DNA of 64,000 nucleotides from JBBATK01 sp044224515 (GTDB taxonomy: Bacteria; Bacteroidota; Ignavibacteria; Kapaibacteriales; NICIL-2), in assembly GCA_044224515.1 (NCBI GenBank), contig JBGAKH010000011.1:1-64000 (forward strand), written 5' to 3'. How positions within the stretch are numbered: position 1 is the stretch's first letter; each line of letters begins with the position of its first letter. Positions 18,597 to 27,606 of the stretch are shown piece by piece. A program made the position numbers and the translations under genes. Under the pieces are notes generated by a model. The model had not been told where the DNA came from, did not search any database, and saw nothing but the letters and a program-made list of their open reading frames with translations.

Positions 18597-19358
18597 CTAG
18601 CCGAATGACGATTGAGACATGTCGCCGGAGGAGACTGAGCTTCGACCGCGTCTATTGCGGACCACCACGTAGATGACGAAAACTACCACCGCGCCCATGA
18701 GAAGTACAAAGATCAACGTACCCCAACGGAACGTAGGGGGGTAATACTCTACTGCACCGTCGGGGCGCATGTAGTATGACGGACTTCCATAGTAAAAGGC
18801 CGGGTGGAAAGGAGTGTACCACCACCAACTGGTGCGTCCCATCGCGTAACCCGTCATCAAGCCATCTGCATATCCACCGTAGTGATTAAAGACATAGTTT
18901 CTTGAGACGCCGTCATTGCCGGTATAAGGCGCGGACTCTTGTCGGCGCGGAACGCCATAGGAACGAGTGTACTCCTGCGCCGAGCCTATCTGCGCTCCTC
19001 GAGCAACAGCGGAGTTGCGCGAGCCGCCAAAAGAAGGAGAAGCACCCGAGTTCGAATAACCCGGAGTGGAGTTCCGATAGCTCTGGTTCGATCCTGAACC
19101 GCGTGATCCTCCGAAACTTGATCCACCTCGGCTTCCACCAAACGATGAGCCACCGCGGGAACTAAATCCTGACGATCCGCTGCTGCGTGAACCTCCAAAC
19201 GACGATCCACCACCACGTGATCCGCCAAATGAACTCCGACCACCACTGCGTGCATCAAGATGCACAGACAGCAGGAAGCTGGCCAGAAACATGGAACAGA
19301 CGATGATACAGGCATGCGCGAAGCGCATGCGTAAAAAAGAACTCATATTAGAACACAT
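18597..19358 (-). CDS. Gly/Ser/Arg-repeat membrane protein
   Basis: An N-terminal signal or anchor (CIIVCSMFLASFLLSVHLDA) is followed by ~80 residues of FGGSRGGS-type repeats, a Tyr-rich region (HYGGYADGLMTGYAMGRTSW, WWYTPFHPAFYYGSPSYYMR), and a single C-terminal transmembrane helix (LIFVLLMGAVVVFVIYVVV) with a short basic-Ser tail. I do not know the family. Two ATGs are possible (19358 overlapping the upstream gene, 19346 just after its stop). It is probably co-transcribed with the 159-aa gene. Confidence 0.75.
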   Translation of the reverse strand: MCSNMSSFLRMRFAHACIIVCSMFLASFLLSVHLDARSGGRSSFGGSRGGGSSFGGSRSSGSSGFSSRGGSSFGGSRGGSSFGGSRGSGSNQSYRNSTPGYSNSGASPSFGGSRNSAVARGAQIGSAQEYTRSYGVPRRQESAPYTGNDGVSRNYVFNHYGGYADGLMTGYAMGRTSWWWYTPFHPAFYYGSPSYYMRPDGAVEYYPPTFRWGTLIFVLLMGAVVVFVIYVVVRNRRGRSSVSSGDMSQSSFG

Positions 19359-19827
19359 TTTCTGTGCTTAGTGAACCATCTTCATTGCGAAAAGTTACTT
19401 CAGCTTTGAAATCCGAATACTCAGGAATTTTCTTAGTACTGAAGAGGGATTTGAGACCACCGCTCTCCGTTTTCTCGGGAGCTTTGATATGGACGATCAA
19501 CGAAGTGATTCCGTCTAAGGGCTGGTCGTTAATCGTGACATAACTGTTTTCGATATCTCCTCCGCTCTCTACGGATAGCAGTTGAAGTTGTTGCGCTTCA
19601 TCTTCAGTAAATGACGCCTCCATCGTTTTTACAGCATCCAAATGATCAGTAAAAACCTGTTTGGCATGCAGAACTTCATCGCTTCCCATATACTGGATAA
19701 CGGCATCGAAGGTCCCGTCTTCACCCATGTTCAGAAATACTTCGCGAACACCGGCAAGTTGTTCGCCATTGTAGTAGATAGCTGTTTTTTCAAGGCGACC
19801 ATTACTTTCAATCGCAAATTTTGGCAT
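19348..19827 (-). CDS. Hypothetical beta-rich protein, 159 aa
   Basis: I do not recognise this protein. It has no signal or membrane segment. It appears as two similar beta-type halves (AIYYNGEQLAGVREVFLNM and YVTINDQPLDGITSLIVHI), which suggests an internal duplication. It lies directly upstream of the Gly/Ser/Arg-repeat membrane protein with an 11-bp overlap if the longer start is used, suggesting a functional pair. Confidence 0.75.
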   Translation of the reverse strand: MPKFAIESNGRLEKTAIYYNGEQLAGVREVFLNMGEDGTFDAVIQYMGSDEVLHAKQVFTDHLDAVKTMEASFTEDEAQQLQLLSVESGGDIENSYVTINDQPLDGITSLIVHIKAPEKTESGGLKSLFSTKKIPEYSDFKAEVTFRNEDGSLSTENVF

Positions 19828-19857
19828 AAATCCTCCGTTATGGAACCGATGCTACTC

Positions 19858-22800
19858 TTAGTGGCTAATGTGCAGCATGCAGCGCTGAATACCGCGAGCG
19901 CTGAATGCTTCACAAACATACATTCCGGAAGCGAGCTCTTCAGCAGACAAAGAAATTTGCATGGAATTTGATGGCACAACACCGTCATAAAGGAGCTTGA
20001 CAACAGTTCCACGAAGATCCACCAATCGGATCTGCACTTGCTCCGATTGCATGTTCTGCAATTCAAGAACACTTAGTACCGTGCTCGGATTTGGGTACAC
20101 GTGCAGCAAAGATTCTGTCGTTTGACTATCCTCAACGGCGTTGTCGATATCACGTCCGACCCCAATGAGGTTCACCGTCTTGGTAGAAACTGAGCTGTTG
20201 ATGGTAAGGGTTGCGGTTTTGCGACCAACAGTTCCGGGTGCAAACTTGACAAAAAGAGTTCCGGATTCGCCGGCATTGAGCAAGGACACGGAACCACTTA
20301 AAACAAAATCCGTAGCCGCTGTTCCACCGGTAGGTGTGACATTGTAGGTGCTCACGCTTAAGGCTGCAGTGCCGGAGTTCTGAACTTGAACACTTTTGGT
20401 TTGCGAGTTGCCGACTACCAGCGTATCGAACTGAATAGTGGTCGGAACTGTCAGCACACCCGACCCTGATCCATTCAACAGCGGGAATTTGAGCACGCCA
20501 ATGGTTTTGCCACAGACGTACAGTGTAACCGTCGAAGATGTACTGATACCGTAGCCTGCTGTTGCGGTCAAGCCATTCTCGCTGACAATTGGACGGAAAT
20601 GTTTTGCTGTATCTGTCGTGACCACTACTTCGGAACCGGAGGCAACGATCACGCACTGGGTAGAATTCGGTGGAGCATAGGCATACACCGGATGAATACC
20701 GGAAGCAGGGAAGCTGTAACCACTTGCTCCCCAGTTCACACCGCCATCAAGAGTCACATAAACCGTAACCGCATCAAACAACGATGCGGTCGGTCGGCTG
20801 AACGCATACCCAAGTTTGTTGCTGGAGAAAGCCATTTGGCTTAGCACAGCAGCGCCACTAATCGAGGATGTCTGCCAGCTTTGCCCGCGATTGGTTGAAT
20901 AAAAGACACGTCCGGCGCTGGTGCCAATCCAAACATTGTCACCAACCCAAACGATGGAAGAATTCTGCGCGGTTTCACCGCTCAGAGCAGATGCGATAGT
21001 CGTTGATTTTGTCCATGTGGCACCACCGTCGGTCGTAACGCCGACGTTCCATGATCCGCTCGCAGGGTTTCCAAGAAGCACGCCGTTATTGTTATCAGCC
21101 ATTGAAATGTTCAATGGTCGTGGTGTGATAGAACTCACACTGGTGTTCGTCCAGCTTGATGTGCCGTTCGTGGTTCGAAAAACACGACCCAAGGTTGTGC
21201 CGACTAACGCTGATTGCGTCGACACGGCACTTATACAACTCAGATCATCGCTAAGGCTCGAATCGATACTCGTACCATGAAGAACAACTTTACGATTGCT
21301 GCTCGTTTTGCCTATCGCCCAGAACGTAACCGGCGCTTTGGCAAAGGCTCCTGTATAACTAACTGCCGGAGTGGTTGCATACTTGCTGTAGCTGGCTTCA
21401 CTACTGAGGTTTACGACAATGGTGATGGTTTGATAGTTCGTGTAGCTGCCCGAGGTCATAACCACATTTGCTTCAATGCTGTTCGACTTGAAGTAGGTTG
21501 GATCTGCTGCAGTCAGAGTGCATTGTAGGCCAACACTATCTTCTGCAGGGATCACGCTGACATTGAAGCTTGTCTGCGAAAGCTTGATGGCATTATTGAC
21601 AGGTGTTATGGTGATGACAGCGTTATCGGCGCGACCAAGATAGTTTCGAACATTGAACACGGCCGGGACGCCATTGGGCGACTCAACGAAGGCCTTACCG
21701 TCGAAGCTCATGCTGCTAATCTCCAAGCCCGGCGTAGTTCCCGTCGTCAAGCTTTTATTTTCATTGAGGGCACGATAGGCATTGACTCTTCCATAGTACT
21801 GCGGACGCAAGGACTGATTCGTCGTTACAACGTTATCACACGTGCTTCGAAGTTGGTGCATCACTTGCTTCGGACTCCACTCGGGGTGCATGGAGCGAAC
21901 GAGTCCGCACAGCCCGGCAACGATTGGACACGAAAATGAAGTGCCGTCTGCCGCCGTATACTTGTTCGGGCTTTGTGTACTGAGAATTCCGGTGCCGGGA
22001 GCATAGACATCAACACGTTTACCATAGTTCGAGAAGTCGGCGCGCTTGTCGCTCTGATTTGTTGCCCCGACGGTTAAGACATTGTTGTAACAAGCAGGAA
22101 ACTGAAGGGAATCGTCCATATTCAGACTACTGTTGCCGGCTGCCACAACAATGAGACTTCCCTTGGAAACCACATCATTAATCAAGTCCTGTTCCACCTG
22201 ACTATTTCCCGGACCGCCCCAACTACAGTTGATGACTTTAGCGCCCAACTTAGCAGCATACGCGATGCCTTCATAGCCAAACATCACTGCTGTTCCAAAC
22301 TGATCTGATCCACATTTGATAGGAAGATACTTACACTGATAGCCGGTTCCGGCGATGCCTTTGCTGTTGTTGGTAACAGCGGTCGCACAACCGGTTGTAG
22401 CCGTTCCGTGATTGAGTTGCGCGTCCATGTTGCTGTTGCGAACCTTGGGGTCGTTATCAGGTCGGGTTACTCCTGAGAAAGCCTCTTGGGCTGTGATGTT
22501 TCCGATAAAATCCCATCCTCGGTAGTCATCAATAAACCCATTTTTATCATCGTCGACACCGTTGGTTCGTTTGTCACGACCTTGAGAATCCGTGCCAAGT
22601 TCACCCGGGTTGTTCCATAAGTGTGCTGCTAAATCCTCGTGCTCGAAATCGACACCTGAATCAACGTCGGCAATGACCATCGATGCACTTCCCGTTCCAA
22701 TATCCCACGCTTGTGAGGCTTGAATCTTCGCCAAGGCCCATTGGCTTGAATACTGCGGATCGTTAGGCGTCGAGAAAGTGTAGCGTTTGAAGACCGGGCT

Positions 22801-23274
22801 TACATACTCGACATCAGGGTTTTGAGCCAGGGTCGCGCATACGTCGTAGGGATCGATGTCGACATCATAACGAATCTCGAAAATGCGCTGTACACCAAAA
22901 GGGTCCGCACTCTGAATGCGGGGTCCACTTGAAGCTTGATTTTGAAAAGGAGCACGGATGGATCGCACGGACAAGGGGGAGAGACTCTGTTGCCAGGCGA
23001 TGGACTGTAAACTCAGAGCCGATTTGTCCGGTGTGTAAGCACTCTTTGTCTTTACCATGACCACATGTTCCCAGTAGCCTCCTTGAGCTACATCGGGCAG
23101 TGTATAGACACGCGCGGGGAGATGGATCTCACCGGCAGAAACTGCGGGAAGGGCAAAGTTTAGGGTCGGACGTCCTGCCGTGAGCATGGATGACAATACC
23201 AGCGGACCGAGGAGGCAAAGGAGCGTCCGTTTGACGGACAAGTTCAAAGAAATCATGGATGTGAGTTGATTCAT
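19858..23274 (-). CDS. T9SS-exported subtilisin-like serine protease (S8)
   Basis: This is a secreted protease of 1138 aa. A signal peptide (TLLCLLGPLVLSSMLTAG) is followed by a propeptide region to ~170, then the S8 catalytic domain: Asp205 in DVDSGVD, His289 in NHGTATTGCA, oxyanion Asn381 in AAGNSS, and Ser446 in GTSFSCPIVAG. After it come a beta-sandwich region, a BNR/HCF136-like propeller (TTDGGATW, STNRGQSW, TLDGGVNW), an ASPM/SPD-2/Hydin-type domain (TKSVQVQNSGTAALSVS), and a T9SS sorting domain starting at LLHVYPNPS. All catalytic residues are present. It is longer than simple subtilases because of the appended modules. Confidence 0.93.
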   Translation of the reverse strand: MNQLTSMISLNLSVKRTLLCLLGPLVLSSMLTAGRPTLNFALPAVSAGEIHLPARVYTLPDVAQGGYWEHVVMVKTKSAYTPDKSALSLQSIAWQQSLSPLSVRSIRAPFQNQASSGPRIQSADPFGVQRIFEIRYDVDIDPYDVCATLAQNPDVEYVSPVFKRYTFSTPNDPQYSSQWALAKIQASQAWDIGTGSASMVIADVDSGVDFEHEDLAAHLWNNPGELGTDSQGRDKRTNGVDDDKNGFIDDYRGWDFIGNITAQEAFSGVTRPDNDPKVRNSNMDAQLNHGTATTGCATAVTNNSKGIAGTGYQCKYLPIKCGSDQFGTAVMFGYEGIAYAAKLGAKVINCSWGGPGNSQVEQDLINDVVSKGSLIVVAAGNSSLNMDDSLQFPACYNNVLTVGATNQSDKRADFSNYGKRVDVYAPGTGILSTQSPNKYTAADGTSFSCPIVAGLCGLVRSMHPEWSPKQVMHQLRSTCDNVVTTNQSLRPQYYGRVNAYRALNENKSLTTGTTPGLEISSMSFDGKAFVESPNGVPAVFNVRNYLGRADNAVITITPVNNAIKLSQTSFNVSVIPAEDSVGLQCTLTAADPTYFKSNSIEANVVMTSGSYTNYQTITIVVNLSSEASYSKYATTPAVSYTGAFAKAPVTFWAIGKTSSNRKVVLHGTSIDSSLSDDLSCISAVSTQSALVGTTLGRVFRTTNGTSSWTNTSVSSITPRPLNISMADNNNGVLLGNPASGSWNVGVTTDGGATWTKSTTIASALSGETAQNSSIVWVGDNVWIGTSAGRVFYSTNRGQSWQTSSISGAAVLSQMAFSSNKLGYAFSRPTASLFDAVTVYVTLDGGVNWGASGYSFPASGIHPVYAYAPPNSTQCVIVASGSEVVVTTDTAKHFRPIVSENGLTATAGYGISTSSTVTLYVCGKTIGVLKFPLLNGSGSGVLTVPTTIQFDTLVVGNSQTKSVQVQNSGTAALSVSTYNVTPTGGTAATDFVLSGSVSLLNAGESGTLFVKFAPGTVGRKTATLTINSSVSTKTVNLIGVGRDIDNAVEDSQTTESLLHVYPNPSTVLSVLELQNMQSEQVQIRLVDLRGTVVKLLYDGVVPSNSMQISLSAEELASGMYVCEAFSARGIQRCMLHISH

Positions 23275-23385
23275 AGGTATAAATCTAAATTACGCAATTC
23301 AGGCCAGCAGACTTTCCTAACTTGAAGGGTCTACGCGCTCCTCCGTTCTTCCTGATTAACAACCAAATCCTAACGGGGATACATT

Positions 23386-24699
23386 GTGAGTCTTCTTTTT
23401 ATCGTGGCAATCGTGGTTAGCCTGGGCTCTCTCTACCTGGTTCTCAGAGGTTTCGACGTTCGCCTTGTACTCTTGAGTGCCGCGCTTCTCATCGCCGCTT
23501 TGGCGAATAACGTGCTGGCGGTGTTCGACGTGTTTTTTCTTCGCATGGGTGACGGACAGGTGATTGGTCCAATCTGCTCGGCAATGGGCTATTCCTTTGT
23601 TTTGAGGGCAACGGGATGCGACCGAGAGATGGTGCGTTTACTTCTCAAACCACTGCGTCGCTTCGCCTGGCTGCTCATTCCGGGTGGGGCATTGGTTGGA
23701 TTTCTCACGAACATGGCCATAACGAGTCAAACTGCGGCGGCAGCTGCCGTAGGACCAATCTTGGTGCCACTGATGCTGGCTGCCGGATTTCATCCGCTCA
23801 GCGCCGCAGCGACCCTTGTCTTGGGATGCTCCGGTGGAGGTAATCTCTTTAATCCCGGAGAACCGGACGTCGTAAACATACAGGTCAATACGCACGCCCC
23901 CACACCGCAAGTCTTGCAAACAATGATTCTGCCCGAGCTTGCCGGCTTTGTCACAGCATTGACTCTGTTTTGGATCGCACGACAACGGGGTGGTCTTTCG
24001 CACATGAATGCCCCTCACGGTTCAACGGAAGCGGTCGCTACCGAAGAGCCCATTCATCTCCTCAAAGCTTTGATGCCTCCGCTGCCCGTGCTCTTATTGT
24101 TTGCGCTCATGCCGGGGCTGCATTTGGTGCCGACCTTCAATGCGTGGTACCCGGATGGCTTTCCGGTGGTTCACGCAATGCTGCTGTCGACAATCGTGAT
24201 TGCTTTCGTTGTGCGAAAGGACCTGTCGCGTCTTACGAAGGAGTTTTTCGAAGGATTGGGTTATGGCTATGTACAGGTCATCTCACTCATAATTACGGCC
24301 AGCTGCTTCATTGAATCGCTTAAACAAGCGAAGGTGATCGACGTATTGGTTACGCAGCTTCAAGGCGGTGGGGTTTTCGCCGGATTCTCATCCGCACTAA
24401 GTACAATGGCGCTCGCCTTTGTTTCCGGCAGCGGTACTGCACCGAGTATAGCTTTCTCAAAAGGTGTGCTGCCCGGTTTACTGAAACAGGGTATGGATTT
24501 GCAACAAGCTGTGGATCTCGGATGTCTTGGTGCTATTGGCGCGACCTTCGGTCGCACCATGTCGCCCGTGGCTGCCATCGTTCTCTTTGCTGCGACCTTG
24601 TCCGGCACGCAAGCCAAAGATATTGTCAAACACCTTGCACTGCCCTTGATTATAGGAGTGTGTGTTGCGGTCATTACAAGTTTAGTCGCACCCTGGTGA
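23386..24699 (+). CDS. DcuC-like C4-dicarboxylate carrier
   Basis: This is a polytopic inner-membrane protein (about 12 hydrophobic segments) of the DcuC/ArsB-NhaD-related superfamily, which exchanges or exports C4-dicarboxylates such as succinate and fumarate. Recognisable parts are the N-terminal LRGFDVRLVLLSAALLIAAL, TNMAITSQTAAAAAVGPILV, and the glycine-rich GCSGGGNLFNPGEPD motif of the first half, with VSGSGTAPSIAFSKGVLP and IGATFGRTMSPVAA in the second half. The GTG start 23386 has a weak purine-rich ribosome site. The exact substrate is inferred from family only. Confidence 0.8.
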   Translation: MSLLFIVAIVVSLGSLYLVLRGFDVRLVLLSAALLIAALANNVLAVFDVFFLRMGDGQVIGPICSAMGYSFVLRATGCDREMVRLLLKPLRRFAWLLIPGGALVGFLTNMAITSQTAAAAAVGPILVPLMLAAGFHPLSAAATLVLGCSGGGNLFNPGEPDVVNIQVNTHAPTPQVLQTMILPELAGFVTALTLFWIARQRGGLSHMNAPHGSTEAVATEEPIHLLKALMPPLPVLLLFALMPGLHLVPTFNAWYPDGFPVVHAMLLSTIVIAFVVRKDLSRLTKEFFEGLGYGYVQVISLIITASCFIESLKQAKVIDVLVTQLQGGGVFAGFSSALSTMALAFVSGSGTAPSIAFSKGVLPGLLKQGMDLQQAVDLGCLGAIGATFGRTMSPVAAIVLFAATLSGTQAKDIVKHLALPLIIGVCVAVITSLVAPW

Positions 24700-24764
24700 T
24701 GATTATCCTCTGAGACGATGAAGGGGATTTCTTCATACTCGAGTCGAGATCAGTTTCCCGGACT

Positions 24765-25427
24765 TTACTGTGCAGCCAAACGCACCAGATCCTTCACTTC
24801 CAGCACGGCACGCTCAGGTGCGCGCGATAGCGCATGGATCATGGCATCACCAAGCTCCTGCATGCTGCATCCCAGCGAAGGAGCGATTCGTCGAACAATG
24901 GGGTACATCCAACTCACGAGGAAATAGTATTTCAGGACGTGAATTGAACCCGGAAGAGGGTGGATGTAACCCGGACGTATCGCCAATACTTGACGGAAGG
25001 GCAAAGCCATCAGATCATTTTCCGTTTTGCCTTTTACTCGAGCCCACATACTGCGTCCATTCTCCGTACTATCCGTTCCTGCACCGGAAATGTAGCTGAA
25101 GCTCATGTCGGGATGAATCTCAGCCAGCAAGCGAGCCACTGTGAGGGTCGTGTCATAGGTAATGGCAGTGTACTCTGCTTCACTCTTGCCGATGCTGCTT
25201 ACACCTGCGCAGAAAAACATGGCGTCATATCCTCGAAGCTCATCGAGATGCTCATGGAGTACGCTGAAGTCCGACACAAGTAACTCGCTGATTTTGGAGT
25301 GTTGTATACCGCTGGGGCGTCTGCCAATCAGGAGGATGCGCGTTACCTGTTCAGAGTCGATGCAGCGTCGTGCAACACCTTCACCGACCATACCGCTGGC
25401 GCCACTGATGATTACTTTATAACTCAT
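24765..25427 (-). CDS. NAD(P)-binding Rossmann protein, atypical SDR
   Basis: The N-terminal nucleotide-binding motif ISGASGMVGEGVARRC fits atypical/extended SDR or HTATIP2-like epimerase-fold proteins. Further family text is FFCAGVSSIGKSEAEY, SYISGAGTDSTENGRSMWAR (in place of the usual Tyr-x3-Lys: here W-A-R-V-K-G-K), and IRPGYIHPLPG. The 220 aa match HTATIP2-type proteins. The ATG at 25427 is chosen over a TTG at 25436. It is cytoplasmic and its substrate is unknown. It lies downstream of mgtE on the same strand with a 45-bp gap. Confidence 0.8.
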   Translation of the reverse strand: MSYKVIISGASGMVGEGVARRCIDSEQVTRILLIGRRPSGIQHSKISELLVSDFSVLHEHLDELRGYDAMFFCAGVSSIGKSEAEYTAITYDTTLTVARLLAEIHPDMSFSYISGAGTDSTENGRSMWARVKGKTENDLMALPFRQVLAIRPGYIHPLPGSIHVLKYYFLVSWMYPIVRRIAPSLGCSMQELGDAMIHALSRAPERAVLEVKDLVRLAAQ

Positions 25428-25472
25428 AGGAGACAATACAACGATGAAACATACTATCGATGAGGCACTGCA

Positions 25473-26852
25473 CTACAAAAGAGTTCCATGAAGCAACAAG
25501 GCTGCAATCGTAAAGTAGATCACTAGCCCGGTCACGTCGACCAATGTGGCAACGAAGGGCGCCGAGGAGGCGGCAGGATCGAGTCCGAAACGCTTCAGCA
25601 CCATGGGAATCATCGAACCGCTTAAGGTACCCCACAACACGATTCCTATAAGTGAACAGAAAATTGTGAGAGCAACCAGGACGTAGTGTTCCGTGTAATC
25701 ATACCAATGCAGATGTTGCCATATGATAATTCTCGTGAAGCCGATTGTGCCGAGAATGAGACCCAGCGTGAGACCCGAGAGTATTTCGCGACGCATAACG
25801 AACCACCAATCTCGCAGACCAAGTTCACGCACCGCCATGGCGCGTATAATCAAGGTGGCGGCTTGAGAACCACTGTTGCCACCGCTGGAGATAATCAAAG
25901 GCACGAACAAGGCGAGCACAACAGCCTTCGAGATTTCCTCGTCAAAGTAGGCCATTGCTGTTGCCGTCAGCATTTCTCCCACAAACAAAATGATAAGCCA
26001 TCCTGCCCGCTTTTTAATGAGCGAAAAGAATGGAGTGTTCACATAAGGATAATCCAAACTCTCCAAACCACCGAACTTCTGGATCTCTGCTGTTGATTGC
26101 TCCTCGGCTAAGTCTAGCACGTCGTCAACCGTTACCACACCAAGCAACACGTTGTCATGATTGACAACGGGAAGAACCACGCGGTCATATTCGCGAAATG
26201 TATCGACAGCGGTCGCTCTTGTGTCGTCCGGTTTCAAGCGCACGCAAAAGCCATCAAGGATGCTTTCAATACTGCTTTGTGGTTCGCTCAACACGAAGCG
26301 TCGCACGGGAATGTCATCAATAAGATGTCCCTCGGTATCCACCACATAAATAACATTGGCAGCCTCACTGTCCGTATGATGTCGGCGAAGGTGTTCGCAG
26401 GCTGCCGCGACAGTCATATCTGCACTGATCGTAGCCACATCGGTGTTCAACAGGTGGGCGATACTTTGCTTGGGATAGCCTAAATAGTCGGTTGTTTCTT
26501 GCAGTAGACGTTCATCAAGTAGTTCCAGGTATTCTGTGCGCTGAATTCCATTGATTTTCGAGAAGAAGAGGAGACGGTCATCGGAAGGAAGTGCGTTCAA
26601 GATCGCACGCAGTTCCTCTGCGTCAAGCAGCTTCGCGAAGCGAAGCTGCTGATCAGTACTCAAGTACGAAAATGTGGCTATACGAGACTTCGACTGCAGA
26701 AGGAGGTAGGTCTTCCGCGCAGCGTCGTCCGGCAAGGTCATCAACAGACGTGCCGCCACCGATGGATGGATATAAGCGGTGTCGGAATCCAGGCCAAACA
26801 CAGCCCGCAAATCGCCTCGTAGTATAGCTTCCGAGAGAGATTTTAAATTCAT
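25473..26852 (-). CDS. mgtE: Magnesium transporter MgtE
   Basis: This is a Mg2+ channel/transporter of the inner membrane. The N-terminal MgtE superhelical domain (about 1-120) is followed by two CBS domains (about 130-250, ending GVVTVDDVLDLAEEQ) that sense Mg2+. Then come the plug helix and five TM helices containing PLIISSGGNSGSQAATLIIR and the conserved PFVATLVDVTGLVIYF. The length of 459 aa is typical. Confidence 0.94.
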   Translation of the reverse strand: MNLKSLSEAILRGDLRAVFGLDSDTAYIHPSVAARLLMTLPDDAARKTYLLLQSKSRIATFSYLSTDQQLRFAKLLDAEELRAILNALPSDDRLLFFSKINGIQRTEYLELLDERLLQETTDYLGYPKQSIAHLLNTDVATISADMTVAAACEHLRRHHTDSEAANVIYVVDTEGHLIDDIPVRRFVLSEPQSSIESILDGFCVRLKPDDTRATAVDTFREYDRVVLPVVNHDNVLLGVVTVDDVLDLAEEQSTAEIQKFGGLESLDYPYVNTPFFSLIKKRAGWLIILFVGEMLTATAMAYFDEEISKAVVLALFVPLIISSGGNSGSQAATLIIRAMAVRELGLRDWWFVMRREILSGLTLGLILGTIGFTRIIIWQHLHWYDYTEHYVLVALTIFCSLIGIVLWGTLSGSMIPMVLKRFGLDPAASSAPFVATLVDVTGLVIYFTIAALLLHGTLL

Positions 26853-26889
26853 AATACGGTTTCGTTGAAAGGGGAAACTGTGTCTAGGT

Positions 26890-26921
26890 CAAGTGCTAAG
26901 TTGTTGCCATGAAAGCACTTG
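26890..26921. promoter_or_regulatory. Inverted repeat upstream of mgtE
   Basis: caagtgct (26890-26897) and agcacttg (26914-26921) form a perfect 8-bp inverted repeat with a 16-base spacer, 38-69 bp upstream of the mgtE start. It resembles CIRCE half-sites in the wrong order and is not CIRCE. It may be an operator or leader hairpin. Confidence 0.35.
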
Positions 26922-27060
26922 AGTTTGGGTATAGCTTAGCATCCGGCATCTATGACAAAACGTAAAAGAAACATGGGCGAACAGCCCTTTGGTGCCGCTC
27001 AATTCCCTCACAATGTTTCCGATACCTATGGAATACAGGAGTAACTAATCTTCGGACAGA

Positions 27061-27357
27061 ATGTACATCATTGTTTCTTGGGACATAGACCCAAACCTAC
27101 GAGATTGGGCGACAGTATTTACAGACTTTTTAGCCTGTCTTACAAGTCATAAGTACCTGAAAGTAATGTCCAGCACCTACATTGTCAAGATCGAAGGTCT
27201 TGCAGACATCGAGAACATCGCTGTCAAAATGCAGAACGTCATTCGAGCAAATAGTTTGGATTCGTCATTCTTGATCACTCCGGAGTTGAGCGGTGACTTG
27301 TCGGCACTGCATTTACCGAGCAGTGTTCGAAATCAGTTGAGCTACTTTACGAGCTAG
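27061..27357 (+). CDS. Small hypothetical protein, Cas2/SinR-like fold suspected
   Basis: The 98-aa protein begins with a strand ending in Asp (YIIVSWDID) and continues helix, strand (MSSTYIVKI), helix, strand (SFLITPELSGDLSAL). This is the ferredoxin-like layout seen in small SinR/Cas2-type proteins with an N-terminal Asp after strand 1. No CRISPR array or cas genes are in the window. The fold assignment is by eye and weak, but the gene itself is credible, with its own terminator. Confidence 0.65.
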   Translation: MYIIVSWDIDPNLRDWATVFTDFLACLTSHKYLKVMSSTYIVKIEGLADIENIAVKMQNVIRANSLDSSFLITPELSGDLSALHLPSSVRNQLSYFTS

Positions 27358-27451
27358 CCATGTATCGAGACCCACATAAAGGTCTTCGTCTATAGGTCAC
27401 AATTCTTCGGCAAGTCAACCGGTGAACCTCGCCATTGGTCTACCCGGCAAT

Positions 27452-27492
27452 ACAAAGAAGGGATCGCGCACTGTGCGCGATCCCTTCTTTGT
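27452..27492. terminator. Very strong bidirectional terminator
   Basis: A perfect 19-bp stem (27452-27470 with 27474-27492) closes a 3-base loop. The arms begin with aaagaaggg and end in cccttcttt, giving T-rich tails in both directions. It lies between convergent genes. Confidence 0.85.
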
Positions 27493-27606
27493 GTTCAATT
27501 CGGCGTACTCTTCTTCAACCGCGCTGCAGTGAAGCACAGAGCTGCACTCACTCCACAAGTGACACACCCTTTTGGACTCCATTGTACTCGAGTCAAGTCT
27601 TGTCGG

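Noticed and set aside
26890..26921. Second CIRCE element upstream of mgtE
   Set aside because: The half-sites are in the opposite order (aagtgct first, agcactt second) with a 16-base spacer, so it does not match CIRCE; kept only as a generic inverted repeat.
27061..27357. A CRISPR-Cas locus around the Cas2-like ORF
   Set aside because: No direct-repeat array and no other cas gene occurs anywhere in the window.
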